A stretch of 14,120 nt of DNA. Source: Candidatus Desantisiibacteriota bacterium. Its GTDB lineage: Bacteria; JACRDZ01. The stretch's first letter is position 1. Every line of letters starts with the position of its first letter. Location of the stretch: the NCBI GenBank assembly GCA_016209155.1, contig JACQWU010000134.1, positions 1 through 14,120 of the forward strand. Direction: 5' to 3'. Both the position numbers and the translations under genes were made by a program. Below, piece after piece: positions 5,040 through 12,424 of this stretch. The notes beneath the pieces are model-generated. The model searched no databases and was not told where the DNA came from. It saw only the letters and a program-made list of their open reading frames with translations.

Positions 5040-6734
5040 ATGAAGAAGAATCTTTTAGATACAAAAACAGCTTCATGGGGTGAATTAATTAAAAATGGAA
5101 GAACATTCTTAGTTCCAAGATTTCAAAGAGATTATTCCTGGGAGGAAGAACATTGGGACGATCTTTGGTATGATTTGATTAATCTGGATGAAGAAGAATT
5201 TCATTATATGGGTTATTTGGTATTACAAAATAAACTTACAAATGAATATATTATTATTGACGGACAACAAAGGCTGACTACATTAAGTATTATTGCTTTA
5301 GCTGTAATTCAACTTATTACAGAATTGATTGAAAATGATGTTGATCGAAAAAACAACGAGGAACGCAAAAAATTATTAATGGATTCATTTCTTGGATATA
5401 AAGACCCTGCTTCCTTAATAGCTAAAAGCAAATTAACACTTAACCGTAACAATAATGATTTTTATCAAAGTTATTTAATGCGGCTCCGAAAGCCAACAAC
5501 AAAAAGTAAACTTAAACCTTCAGAAAGACTCCTTATTGATGCATTCGAATATTTTTATGGAAAAATTAAAAAGAAATTTGAATTGGATATTTCAGGCGAA
5601 AAATTAGCTGATTTCCTTAATAAAAAAGTTGCGGATCAGTTAATGTTTACATTTATCGCAGTTGATAGTGATCTGAATGCTTTCAAAGTATTCGAAACTC
5701 TTAATTCCAGAGGTGTAAAACTGTCCCCAACAGATTTATTGAAAAACTATTTGTTTATGGTTGCAGCAGAACATGGAGAAACAGATATCGATCAGGCAGA
5801 AAGACAGTGGCAAAACATTAATAATATTTTAGGTAATATAGAATTCACTATATATCTTAGACACTTTTGGAATTCGAGAAATATAATTGCCAGAAAACAA
5901 AATTTATTTAAAGTTGTAAAAACTTCAATTACTAATGCTGCTCAAGCTTTTGATTTACTGGATAAATTGGAAAATAATGCTCAACTTTATGCCGCGTTTT
6001 CACAACCTGAAGATGAGCTTTGGAAACAGGCTGAGCAATACGAATATATCAGGCAGTTAAAATTGTTTGGGGTAACTCAATGTTATCCACTATTACTTAC
6101 GGCTCATGGAAAATTTGATGCGAATGAATATGCCCGTTTATTAAGATGCTGCTCGATTATTGCTTTCCGCTATAATATAATTGGCGGATTAAATCCAAAT
6201 AAACTTGAAGAGGAATACAATAACACTGCGCGAGAAGTTTATAATAACAAGCTTAAAAACACGAGTGAGGTATTTCAAAATCTTAAAGCAGTTTATATTT
6301 CTGACGAAGAGTTTGAAGGCGCATTTGCCGCAAAAAGTATTATCACAAAAGGAAAAGGGACAAAACTTGTTAGATACATTCTTTTTTCTTTAGAAAATCA
6401 GATAAGTAATAAAAAATATGACTTTACCGATAGTTCAATAACTATTGAACATATATTGCCGGAAAATCCTCCTCAAAATTGGGAAACATATTTCCCTATA
6501 GAAGAACAAACTCAATTGGTATTTCGTTTAGGTAATTATACTCTTCTGGAAGAATCAAAAAACAAAAAATGCCAAAATGATGTATATCTTACGAAAAAAG
6601 ATATTTATAAAACAAGTAGCTATAAATTAACAGCGCAAGATAGCATATTTAATGAGTGGAATCCGGAGAGAGTTTCTGAGAGACAAAGAAAATTGGCAAA
6701 ATATGCTAAATCTGTTTGGAAATTTGATATATAG
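5040..6734 (+). CDS. DUF262/DUF1524 (GmrSD-like) defence nuclease
   Basis: The N-terminal half is a DUF262 (ParB/Srx-like) domain: LVPRFQRDYSW (24-34), MGYLVLQ (57-63), the nucleotide-site motif IDGQQRLTT (73-81) and the FETLNSRGVKLSPTDLLKN block near the domain end. The C-terminal part is a DUF1524 His-Me finger nuclease domain with IEHILPENP (His471), then RLGNYTLLE and a conserved Asn-rich NKKCQND. The two domains in one chain match single-polypeptide GmrSD-type, NTP-dependent type IV restriction enzymes, which cut modified phage DNA; related proteins act with phosphorothioation or BREX systems. I choose ATG 5040 (564 residues) because GGAGG (5029-5033) sits six bases before it. The in-frame ATG at 5022 lies upstream of that site. 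It stands alone, with no methylase or modification genes near it. Confidence 0.87.
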   Translation: MKKNLLDTKTASWGELIKNGRTFLVPRFQRDYSWEEEHWDDLWYDLINLDEEEFHYMGYLVLQNKLTNEYIIIDGQQRLTTLSIIALAVIQLITELIENDVDRKNNEERKKLLMDSFLGYKDPASLIAKSKLTLNRNNNDFYQSYLMRLRKPTTKSKLKPSERLLIDAFEYFYGKIKKKFELDISGEKLADFLNKKVADQLMFTFIAVDSDLNAFKVFETLNSRGVKLSPTDLLKNYLFMVAAEHGETDIDQAERQWQNINNILGNIEFTIYLRHFWNSRNIIARKQNLFKVVKTSITNAAQAFDLLDKLENNAQLYAAFSQPEDELWKQAEQYEYIRQLKLFGVTQCYPLLLTAHGKFDANEYARLLRCCSIIAFRYNIIGGLNPNKLEEEYNNTAREVYNNKLKNTSEVFQNLKAVYISDEEFEGAFAAKSIITKGKGTKLVRYILFSLENQISNKKYDFTDSSITIEHILPENPPQNWETYFPIEEQTQLVFRLGNYTLLEESKNKKCQNDVYLTKKDIYKTSSYKLTAQDSIFNEWNPERVSERQRKLAKYAKSVWKFDI

Positions 6735-6768
6735 ACATAATCATGGTAATTCGAATTATTTCAAAGAC

Positions 6769-6797
6769 TTGACATAAATCATTTTGTTCGCTAAAAT
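6769..6797 (+). promoter_or_regulatory. Strong sigma70-type promoter for DUF2914-gspN
   Basis: TTGACA (6769-6774), a 17-base spacer and TAAAAT (6792-6797) form a near-consensus promoter. The predicted start at about 6803-6805 is immediately before repeat R1 copy 2, so the leader of this operon would consist largely of that hairpin repeat. Confidence 0.7.
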
Positions 6798-6808
6798 CAC
6801 TGATACTA

Positions 6809-6877
6809 ATGAAGAACCTCGCAGTAAGCTGCGAGATATCTTCTGTCTCTGATAGGAACTCTTTATTATTTATTTTA
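6809..6877. repeat. Dispersed hairpin repeat R1, copy 2
   Basis: Second copy of the repeat at 781-848. Outer arms GAAGA (6811-6815) and TCTTC (6839-6843) enclose a perfect 7-bp stem CTCGCAG (6818-6824) / CTGCGAG (6829-6835) with loop TAAG. The right part (6837-6877) is 40/41 identical to copy 1. It occupies nearly all of the leader between the promoter and the Shine-Dalgarno of the DUF2914 gene, here in the sense orientation. Confidence 0.75.
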
Positions 6878-6895
6878 TTATTACGGAGGATTAAA

Positions 6896-7501
6896 ATGAA
6901 AAAATTTAGCGGGATTTTTATTATTTTATTTATGATTTCATCTTTTTCTATAGCTAAAGCGGAAAAACTAAAATTACATGCTAAGGATGAATTGTCTGAT
7001 ATAATCAAATCTGAAAAAACTGTACAAAAAGAATCTGCAATAAAAAATACTTATGAAACCACTGTTCCGGAAAAAAAAGTTAAAGACTCTGTTCCCATAG
7101 AAAAAAAGGTTCAGGTAGAAGATGTTCATGAAGAGAAATCTACAGCTTTAGCTGAAATTGTAGAATTTTCTTCCGAGCAGAAATTAACTGTTGATCGAGG
7201 TGTAATAGCAAAAAATGTTGAAGCAAGAACCCCTGTCGGTGCAGGAGAATCTTTCCCTGTGAACATTGAAAAACTTTATTGTTTTACTGAAATTTCCGGA
7301 GCAGAACACGGGACTCGTATTTCCCACGCATGGTATCGCAAAGACAAACTATTTGCAACAATAGACTTAACCATTAATACAAGCCATACTTATACATGGA
7401 GTTTCATTAAAATTCCCTCCGGTTGGGATGGCAGCTGGGAAGTACATGTATTAAATGACAAAGGTAAAGTAATTGCAAATATCCCTTTTAAAATAGAATA
7501 G
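6896..7501 (+). CDS. Exported DUF2914-domain protein
   Basis: A 201-residue protein with a signal peptide (MKKFSG, hydrophobic to about residue 18, then AKAEK), a low-complexity Lys/Glu/Val linker (about 23-95), and a C-terminal domain (about 99-201). The domain has the DUF2914 signature pattern: RGVIAKNVEARTPVG, then FPVNIEKLYCFTEISG, ISHAWYRKDKLFATI, TYTWSF and GSWEVHVLNDKGKVI. DUF2914 has no established biochemical role; it is found in periplasmic or membrane proteins of Gram-negative bacteria. ATG 6896 follows CGGAGGA at a good distance. An in-frame ATG at 6809 lies within the repeat only a few bases from the predicted transcript start and has no Shine-Dalgarno, so I reject it. A GspN-like gene follows after 30 bases and is probably co-translated. 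Confidence 0.82.
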   Translation: MKKFSGIFIILFMISSFSIAKAEKLKLHAKDELSDIIKSEKTVQKESAIKNTYETTVPEKKVKDSVPIEKKVQVEDVHEEKSTALAEIVEFSSEQKLTVDRGVIAKNVEARTPVGAGESFPVNIEKLYCFTEISGAEHGTRISHAWYRKDKLFATIDLTINTSHTYTWSFIKIPSGWDGSWEVHVLNDKGKVIANIPFKIE

Positions 7502-7502
7502 C

Positions 7503-7520
7503 CTCCTTATATTAAAGGAG
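7503..7520 (+). promoter_or_regulatory. Hairpin masking the gspN Shine-Dalgarno
   Basis: CTCCTT (7503-7508) pairs with AAGGAG (7515-7520), the Shine-Dalgarno of the GTG start at 7532. The left arm begins two bases after the stop of the DUF2914 gene, so a terminating ribosome would open the hairpin. This suggests translational coupling. Confidence 0.5.
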
Positions 7521-7531
7521 TAAAAAATAAA

Positions 7532-8386
7532 GTGAAAAAAGCATTAAAATTTCTTTTATTATTTGTTTCTATTCTTTTGTTTAGTCTGCTAATTCTTCTC
7601 TACCAATTTCCTTACAATAAATTATTAGAAAAAATTTCTGATGGTTCTATCTATAATTTTAATGCGGAGAAAATTTCATACCGGCCTTTTACTTCCCTAT
7701 TGATTAAAAATTTCTCAATAACTGATAAAAAAAATAATGATTTTTTTTTATGGCAAAATGAAAAAATTTTGCTTAATCTTCATGTTTTCCCTCTTTTACA
7801 TAAAACATTCTATTCCAATTTTGAAATTTTTGCATATGAAGGTATTATTACCGGTAATATTAAATATAATTTACTGGAAAATTACCTCGAAAATATTTTC
7901 ATTAAACTGGAAAATATAAATATATCTAAATATCCTCTCCAGGGGAAAATTATTCCGATTAAATTTGAAAGTTTATTATCGGGTATAGTAAAACTAACGA
8001 ATAGTAAAGGTAAATATCAGGGAAACGCTGAACTAAAATTTATCGGACCGGGTCTTATTTCAAATATTACATTTAAGGGTATGAATTTCCCTGATATTGA
8101 ATTTGAAAGTATTATTTTAAATTTTACTATTGAGGATGATACGGCAATTATAAAAAGCATTGCTTTCAGCGGAAGCAATGTTACTCTTACAGGGAGCGGA
8201 AATATTAAATTAAATCAGCCGTTTGAGGATTCTTATGCGGATATTATGCTGAATGTAAAACCGGTTCAGGACAGTAAAGTAGAAATCAATAATTTATTAA
8301 GTCTCTTATTGTGCAATCAGAATAAAGGTATGAAAATAAGAATAAATGGACCCGTGAACGACCCTGAGATGAATATAATTTATTGA
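7532..8386 (+). CDS. GspN/AsmA-like type II secretion protein (probable)
   Basis: A 284-residue protein with one N-terminal membrane anchor (about residues 6-25) followed by FPYNKLLEKI. The rest is rich in beta strands with repeated hydrophobic/Asn patterns, and the end is GPVNDPEMNIIY. The anchor plus FPY motif, the ISYRPF block, the length and the AsmA-like beta-rich body with a final G-x-x-x-x-P resemble the GspN family of type II secretion systems in Leptospira and Geobacter-like bacteria. No single motif is decisive, and an AsmA-like lipid-transfer or envelope protein is the alternative. The start is GTG 7532 with AAGGAG 11 bases upstream. No other secretion gene is in the window, so any system it serves is encoded elsewhere. 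Confidence 0.55.
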   Translation: MKKALKFLLLFVSILLFSLLILLYQFPYNKLLEKISDGSIYNFNAEKISYRPFTSLLIKNFSITDKKNNDFFLWQNEKILLNLHVFPLLHKTFYSNFEIFAYEGIITGNIKYNLLENYLENIFIKLENINISKYPLQGKIIPIKFESLLSGIVKLTNSKGKYQGNAELKFIGPGLISNITFKGMNFPDIEFESIILNFTIEDDTAIIKSIAFSGSNVTLTGSGNIKLNQPFEDSYADIMLNVKPVQDSKVEINNLLSLLLCNQNKGMKIRINGPVNDPEMNIIY

Positions 8387-8523
8387 TTTTACATCGGTGA
8401 TGTTTTTAAACTTGAAAGAATTAAACTCCAGGAAGTAAAACTATTATTATATCTGATAAAAATAGTGATAATAATGACTTTGAGGTTGAATTATACGAAA
8501 TTAAAGGATTTATAAGAAGTTAG
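8387..8523 (+). pseudogene. Possible broken coding remnant after gspN
   Basis: Immediately after the TGA of the GspN-like gene the same frame continues with FYIGDVFKLERIKLQEVK (8387-8440). After a shift of the frame near 8440, a second open stretch reads IIISDKNSDNN and then DFEVELYEIKGFIRS, stopping at 8521-8523. Together they resemble the end of a beta-rich protein broken by a stop and a frameshift. No start or Shine-Dalgarno is visible, and I cannot name the parent family. It could also be chance in AT-rich DNA. Confidence 0.25.
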
Positions 8524-8532
8524 ATAGATATT

Positions 8533-10107
8533 TTATCTGGAAGTGCTTTTAATTTTATTTTCAACAATACCAATATATTTCAACACTTCCTTATTTATCT
8601 TATGAGCAGGATATTTAACGGATATAACTTTAAAAACCTTCAATGCTTCCTCATATTTTTTTAAATTATAAAATGATAACCCTATCTTAAACTGAGAATC
8701 AACATCTTTATTCCCTTTTATTTCATTATTTAAAACCTTATCAAAATATTCTATGGCTTTATCAAAATCATTTTGAGAATAATAAGTCTCCCCAATCCAA
8801 TATAAAATGTTATCCAGCAAAAAATTATCAGGAGCTGAAAGCAGATGCTCAAGCTTCTCACGGGCTTCATTTACCTGTTTCTTTTTTAACAGAAGGGCAA
8901 TTGCTTCATTATAACGATTTGTTATTTCTTCTTTTTTCAACGGGGATTCAACTATTGATTTTGTTGCAGTATCCTGCCCGGTTTTTTCCGCTGTTCCCTC
9001 ATCTGCCGCAGGTCTTTCCTTCTCCGCCTGCTTTTCTTTTTGCCCATTGGAAGATGAAGCGGACGATTTTGCTTCTTTAGCCTTTTTTAAAAAACGTTCT
9101 TTCAAATTTATATCAATATGATCTTTTGACTGGGCAGCCCACTCTGTATTAGAATAATTATTTATTACGAATTCAAATGTTTCTTTTGCCCTGTCATAAT
9201 TATCAAAACTCTCATAGCAAACACCTATATAAAAATAGCTCTCCGGGATATATTTGCTATCAGGAAAATCCCTGACATATTTACGTAATTTAAAATATGC
9301 CTCACCAAAATTTTTAACTTCAACCAGTTTATTAATATCCGTAAAAATTTCTTCTCCGTTTATTTTTGCCAAAATATTACTCAGTTCAGGAATAATACTA
9401 TCTAACAATGTATTTGCTTCTGTAACAGAATCTTTTACACTTTTATAATCTTCAGCGGCAATAAAAGACTCTGCTTTAGTTATAAGTAAATTAATTTTAT
9501 TAACTTTTTCAGTTAAATATTTTTTAACTTCTGGATTGAAAGTTTTTTCTCTTTTCAGACGGGCACTTTCAACCAGGCTAAGAGCGGCTGTCTTTTCCCT
9601 TATTTTACGGGCTTCCTCTTCTTTTCTTTTTGCTTCTTCTGCTTCTTTTCTTTTTACTTCTTCTGCTTTCTTTTTTCTATCTTCTTCTTCTTTAGCTTTA
9701 CTTTCACCTATGGCAGTATTTATTTCCATACGTGCCCGTTCTGAAGCTTTTTGCGATTCAATAAAATTTTCTTTATTTAATAAAGATTCTGCTTCTACTA
9801 GCCAATTCTTCCCTTCTTTAAGTCTATTATTTGAATATTTAATATTTAAAGGCGTAGAAGATTCATTTAAAAGTAATTTTACTGTTTCAATTGCTTTTAA
9901 CGTTATATCTTTCTGTTTCTGTTTTTCTTCTTCAATCTGTCTTTTTTTTATTTCCTTCTGTGTTATTTCCAATTTAGGCGGTTCATATGATACAGGCAGA
10001 GAAGGCAGCCGCACAGCAGCACAACCATACAATAAAAAATTTACGAAAAAAATAAAAAAGATACTCTTTGTATTTAAATCTATAATTTTATTTCTCACCG
10101 GTTTCAT
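8533..10107 (-). CDS. TPR lipoprotein with coiled-coil region
   Basis: A 524-residue protein with a lipoprotein signal: hydrophobic core FFIFFVNF and lipobox L26-Y-G-C29, so it is probably anchored in the outer membrane. Residues about 50-130 are helical, followed by a highly charged coiled-coil stretch of KRKEEEARK-type repeats (about 135-172) and a further helical block (about 190-245). Two TPR groups follow: about 270-330 (YFKLRKYVRDFPDS, SYFYIGVCYESFDNYDRAKETF) and about 405-515 (ILYWIGETYYSQNDFDKAIEYFDKVL, KIGLSFYNLKKYEEALKVFKV). A Ser/Glu/Lys-rich linker (about 347-385) separates them. The TPRs resemble those of BamD/YbgF-like envelope proteins, but no specific ortholog can be claimed. 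ATG 10107 has AAAAGGA upstream. It converges on the GspN-like gene and diverges from livH. Confidence 0.8.
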   Translation of the reverse strand: MKPVRNKIIDLNTKSIFFIFFVNFLLYGCAAVRLPSLPVSYEPPKLEITQKEIKKRQIEEEKQKQKDITLKAIETVKLLLNESSTPLNIKYSNNRLKEGKNWLVEAESLLNKENFIESQKASERARMEINTAIGESKAKEEEDRKKKAEEVKRKEAEEAKRKEEEARKIREKTAALSLVESARLKREKTFNPEVKKYLTEKVNKINLLITKAESFIAAEDYKSVKDSVTEANTLLDSIIPELSNILAKINGEEIFTDINKLVEVKNFGEAYFKLRKYVRDFPDSKYIPESYFYIGVCYESFDNYDRAKETFEFVINNYSNTEWAAQSKDHIDINLKERFLKKAKEAKSSASSSNGQKEKQAEKERPAADEGTAEKTGQDTATKSIVESPLKKEEITNRYNEAIALLLKKKQVNEAREKLEHLLSAPDNFLLDNILYWIGETYYSQNDFDKAIEYFDKVLNNEIKGNKDVDSQFKIGLSFYNLKKYEEALKVFKVISVKYPAHKINKEVLKYIGIVENKIKSTSR

Positions 10108-10210
10108 AAAAAAATCCTTTTAAACATTTTAATATCAATAGCAATGATAATAAAAAATATCGGTAGAGATTAAAAATACTTTAGTTTAGTGTTAATAATT
10201 TAGGTATTAA

Positions 10211-10264
10211 GACTGAAGGATATTAGTCATCACATATGATCAGTACCCAAAAGACTTCCGCCTT
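10211..10264. repeat. Dispersed hairpin repeat R2, copy B
   Basis: Aligns without gaps to 3321-3374. It has a clear terminal inverted repeat AGACTGAAGG (10210-10219) / CCTTCAGTCT (10261-10270). The centre pairs ATCA with TGAT, where copy A has ATTA with TAAT: one base pair is changed on both sides and pairing is kept. It lies just upstream of the livHM promoter. Confidence 0.6.
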
Positions 10265-10289
10265 CAGTCTATTCACCTGAAGTTACAAA

Positions 10290-10318
10290 TTGACAAATTT
10301 GATGCGGATTGTTAATAT
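10290..10318 (+). promoter_or_regulatory. Strong sigma70-type promoter for livHM
   Basis: TTGACA (10290-10295), 17 bases, TAATAT (10313-10318). The predicted start near 10325 leaves a leader of about 30 bases to the livH start. Repeat R2 copy B ends 20 bases upstream of the -35 box. Confidence 0.7.
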
Positions 10319-10353
10319 AAAATATATCTCTTAAAAAGCAAAGGCTGAAAAAT

Positions 10354-11274
10354 TTGGAACAATTTATTGCGGATTTAAAAAACGGGATGTTTATACAGCA
10401 GTTGATTAATGGTTTTACCCTGGGCGGACTGTATGCTTTGATTGCTATTGGGTATACTATGGTATATGGAATTATTGAACTCATTAATTTTGCTCATGGT
10501 GAGATTTATATGTTTGGCGCTTTTTTTACTTTTGTTTTAATAAAAAATTTTAATCTTTCACTTGCCGCAGCAGCTTTAATAAGTATATTATCTTGTATTT
10601 TACTTGGAATAATAATTGACTATGTTGCTTACCGCCCGCTGCGGCATTCACCAAGGCTTACAGTCCTTATCAGCGCAATAGGTGTTTCACTTTTTCTTCA
10701 AAATCTGGCTCTTATAATATGGGGCGGGAGAATCGTCCATTTTCCGGAAGAATCACTGCCTTCGTTTTTCTCCGGTAGCGCAATAAACATCATGGAAATA
10801 AATATTTCATGGTTACAGGTTCTTATAATAATTATTACTTTAGCAATAATGCTGGCACTGAATTTATTGGTGACAAAAACACGTTTAGGTAAAGCTATGA
10901 GAGCGGTCGCACAGGATAAAACAACTGCAAGTCTCATGGGAATAAATCCTGACAGGATAATCAACTTTACTTTTGCAATTGGTTCAGCGCTTGGAGGTTT
11001 ATCGGGAATAATGGTAGGATTATATTATAATGCAATTTTCCCGACTATGGGTTACATGGTAGGGATAAAAGCTTTTTCTGCCGCAGTACTCGGAGGAATA
11101 GGAAGTCTTCCCGGAGCTATGCTTGGAGGCATACTTCTGGGTGTTGCTGAAGTTCTCGGTGCCGGATATATTTCATCTTCTTACCGAAACGGAATTGCTT
11201 ACGCAATAATGATTTTAATAATAATTTTTCGCCCTTCAGGACTTCTGGGCAAAAAAATAATAAAAAAAGTATAG
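10354..11274 (+). CDS. livH: Branched-chain amino-acid ABC permease LivH
   Basis: A 306-residue polytopic inner-membrane protein, with about eight hydrophobic segments, of the LivH family, one of the two permease subunits of HAAT-type ABC importers. Hallmarks are NGFTLGGLYALIAIGYTMVYG and INFAHGEIYMFGAF near the N-terminus, TRLGKAMRAVAQDKTTASLMGINPDRII in the cytoplasmic loop that contacts the ATPase, and KAFSAAVLGGIGSLPGAMLGG near the end. The start is TTG 10354 with AAAGG (10340-10344) upstream. An in-frame ATG at 10387 with a poor Shine-Dalgarno would give a product 11 residues shorter and is the alternative. LivM follows directly. No livG, livF or binding protein is seen in the window, so partners must lie elsewhere. 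Confidence 0.93.
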   Translation: MEQFIADLKNGMFIQQLINGFTLGGLYALIAIGYTMVYGIIELINFAHGEIYMFGAFFTFVLIKNFNLSLAAAALISILSCILLGIIIDYVAYRPLRHSPRLTVLISAIGVSLFLQNLALIIWGGRIVHFPEESLPSFFSGSAINIMEINISWLQVLIIIITLAIMLALNLLVTKTRLGKAMRAVAQDKTTASLMGINPDRIINFTFAIGSALGGLSGIMVGLYYNAIFPTMGYMVGIKAFSAAVLGGIGSLPGAMLGGILLGVAEVLGAGYISSSYRNGIAYAIMILIIIFRPSGLLGKKIIKKV

Positions 11275-11285
11275 GAATTAGCATA

Positions 11286-12353
11286 ATGATGCTATATTTA
11301 AAACAATTTACTGACAAATATAATAAGCTTCTATTTTTACTACTTTTTGTATTTATACTTGCTATCCCTTTTTTACCAGGGATAAATGACTATTTAATGC
11401 ATATTCTTATTTTAATTATTTTATACATAATCCTGGCATTAGGATTAAATATAGTTACCGGATTTACCGGTTTATTAAATCTTGGATATGTGGGTTTCTA
11501 TGGTATTGGAGCATATACATCCGGTTTACTTACTTCAAAATTTGCGATGCTGGATTCATGGCATTCCCTTTTCGGTAATTTCATGGTTGTTCTTATAATA
11601 GCTGTAATAAACGGAGCTTTGTGGGGAATTATTCTGGGCGCGCCTACTCTTAAATTAACCGGTGACTATTTTGCTATTGTTACTTTTGGTTTTTCAGAAC
11701 TGGTAATTCTCATCATTACAAATGAAATATGGCTTACAAACGGTCCGATGGGGATCCCCGGTATTTTACCTCCTGCAATAGGAGCATATGTATTCATAGG
11801 TAAAAAACCTTTTTATTATACTATTTTATTTCTGCTATTTGCAGTCTTTCATCTTGTATACTATCTTCAAAAATCCCATATCGGCAGAGCATGGTTTGCT
11901 ATAAGAGAAGACGAAATAGCGGCAGAAAGCATGGGAATAAATATTATAAAATACAAAATTTATGCTTTCGCGTTAAGTGCTGCGATCGGAGCTATGGCAG
12001 GCGCTTTTTTTGCACGCTGGATGATGTTCATTGAACCTAAAATGTTCCAATTCTGGGAATCAATAATAATATTATGTATGATTGTTATGGGCGGAATGGG
12101 CAGTATTAAAGGTACGATAATCGGTGCAATTATTTTAACTTCTATGGGAGAAATATTAAGAGAAATCCTGATACAAACAGGACTTCCTATCGAATCCCGT
12201 CATTTAATTTATGGTATAATCATGGTGCTTATTATGCGCTTCCGGCCGGAAGGATTATGGCCTGCAGGAAGAACCAAAGGAGAACTAAAGCCTGAAACCG
12301 CTCATATTCTGGAATATGAAGAAGAATCATATTTTGAAAAAAGAGAAAAATAA
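11286..12353 (+). CDS. livM: Branched-chain amino-acid ABC permease LivM
   Basis: A 355-residue polytopic inner-membrane protein, the second permease of the HAAT importer. Family marks are LGLNIVTGFTGLLNLGYVGFYGIGAYTSGLL, LKLTGDYFAIVTFGFSEL, the ATPase-contact loop SHIGRAWFAIREDEIAAESMGIN, and MGGMGSIKGTIIGA before the last spans. The C-terminal tail (HILEYEEESYFEKREK) is short, acidic and basic, with no fused ATPase. ATG 11286 is preceded by AGGAA that overlaps the livH stop, giving tight coupling with livH. An ATG at 11289 is an equivalent start. The next gene is a prenyl synthase rather than livG, which is unusual for this operon. Confidence 0.93.
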   Translation: MMLYLKQFTDKYNKLLFLLLFVFILAIPFLPGINDYLMHILILIILYIILALGLNIVTGFTGLLNLGYVGFYGIGAYTSGLLTSKFAMLDSWHSLFGNFMVVLIIAVINGALWGIILGAPTLKLTGDYFAIVTFGFSELVILIITNEIWLTNGPMGIPGILPPAIGAYVFIGKKPFYYTILFLLFAVFHLVYYLQKSHIGRAWFAIREDEIAAESMGINIIKYKIYAFALSAAIGAMAGAFFARWMMFIEPKMFQFWESIIILCMIVMGGMGSIKGTIIGAIILTSMGEILREILIQTGLPIESRHLIYGIIMVLIMRFRPEGLWPAGRTKGELKPETAHILEYEEESYFEKREK

Positions 12354-12424
12354 CAGTTAAATTCTATAGACAGAAAATAAATAAACTGATATTTTATCTT
12401 AATATAAATATAAAGGGGAAAGAA

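Noticed and set aside
6747-6758. Palindrome TAATTCGAATTA after the DUF262 gene as a terminator
   Set aside because: The stem is AT-rich, with little room for a loop and no U-run; it may be chance.
6809-6895. In-frame ATG at 6809 that would extend the DUF2914 protein by 29 residues
   Set aside because: It lies inside repeat R1, only a few bases from the predicted transcript start and with no Shine-Dalgarno. The ATG at 6896 has CGGAGGA and begins a proper signal peptide.
9536-10123. Long plus-strand frame (195 codons) opposite the lipoprotein
   Set aside because: It is the antisense of a Lys/Glu-rich coiled-coil region, giving a Ser/Phe-rich mirror product without homology or ribosome site.
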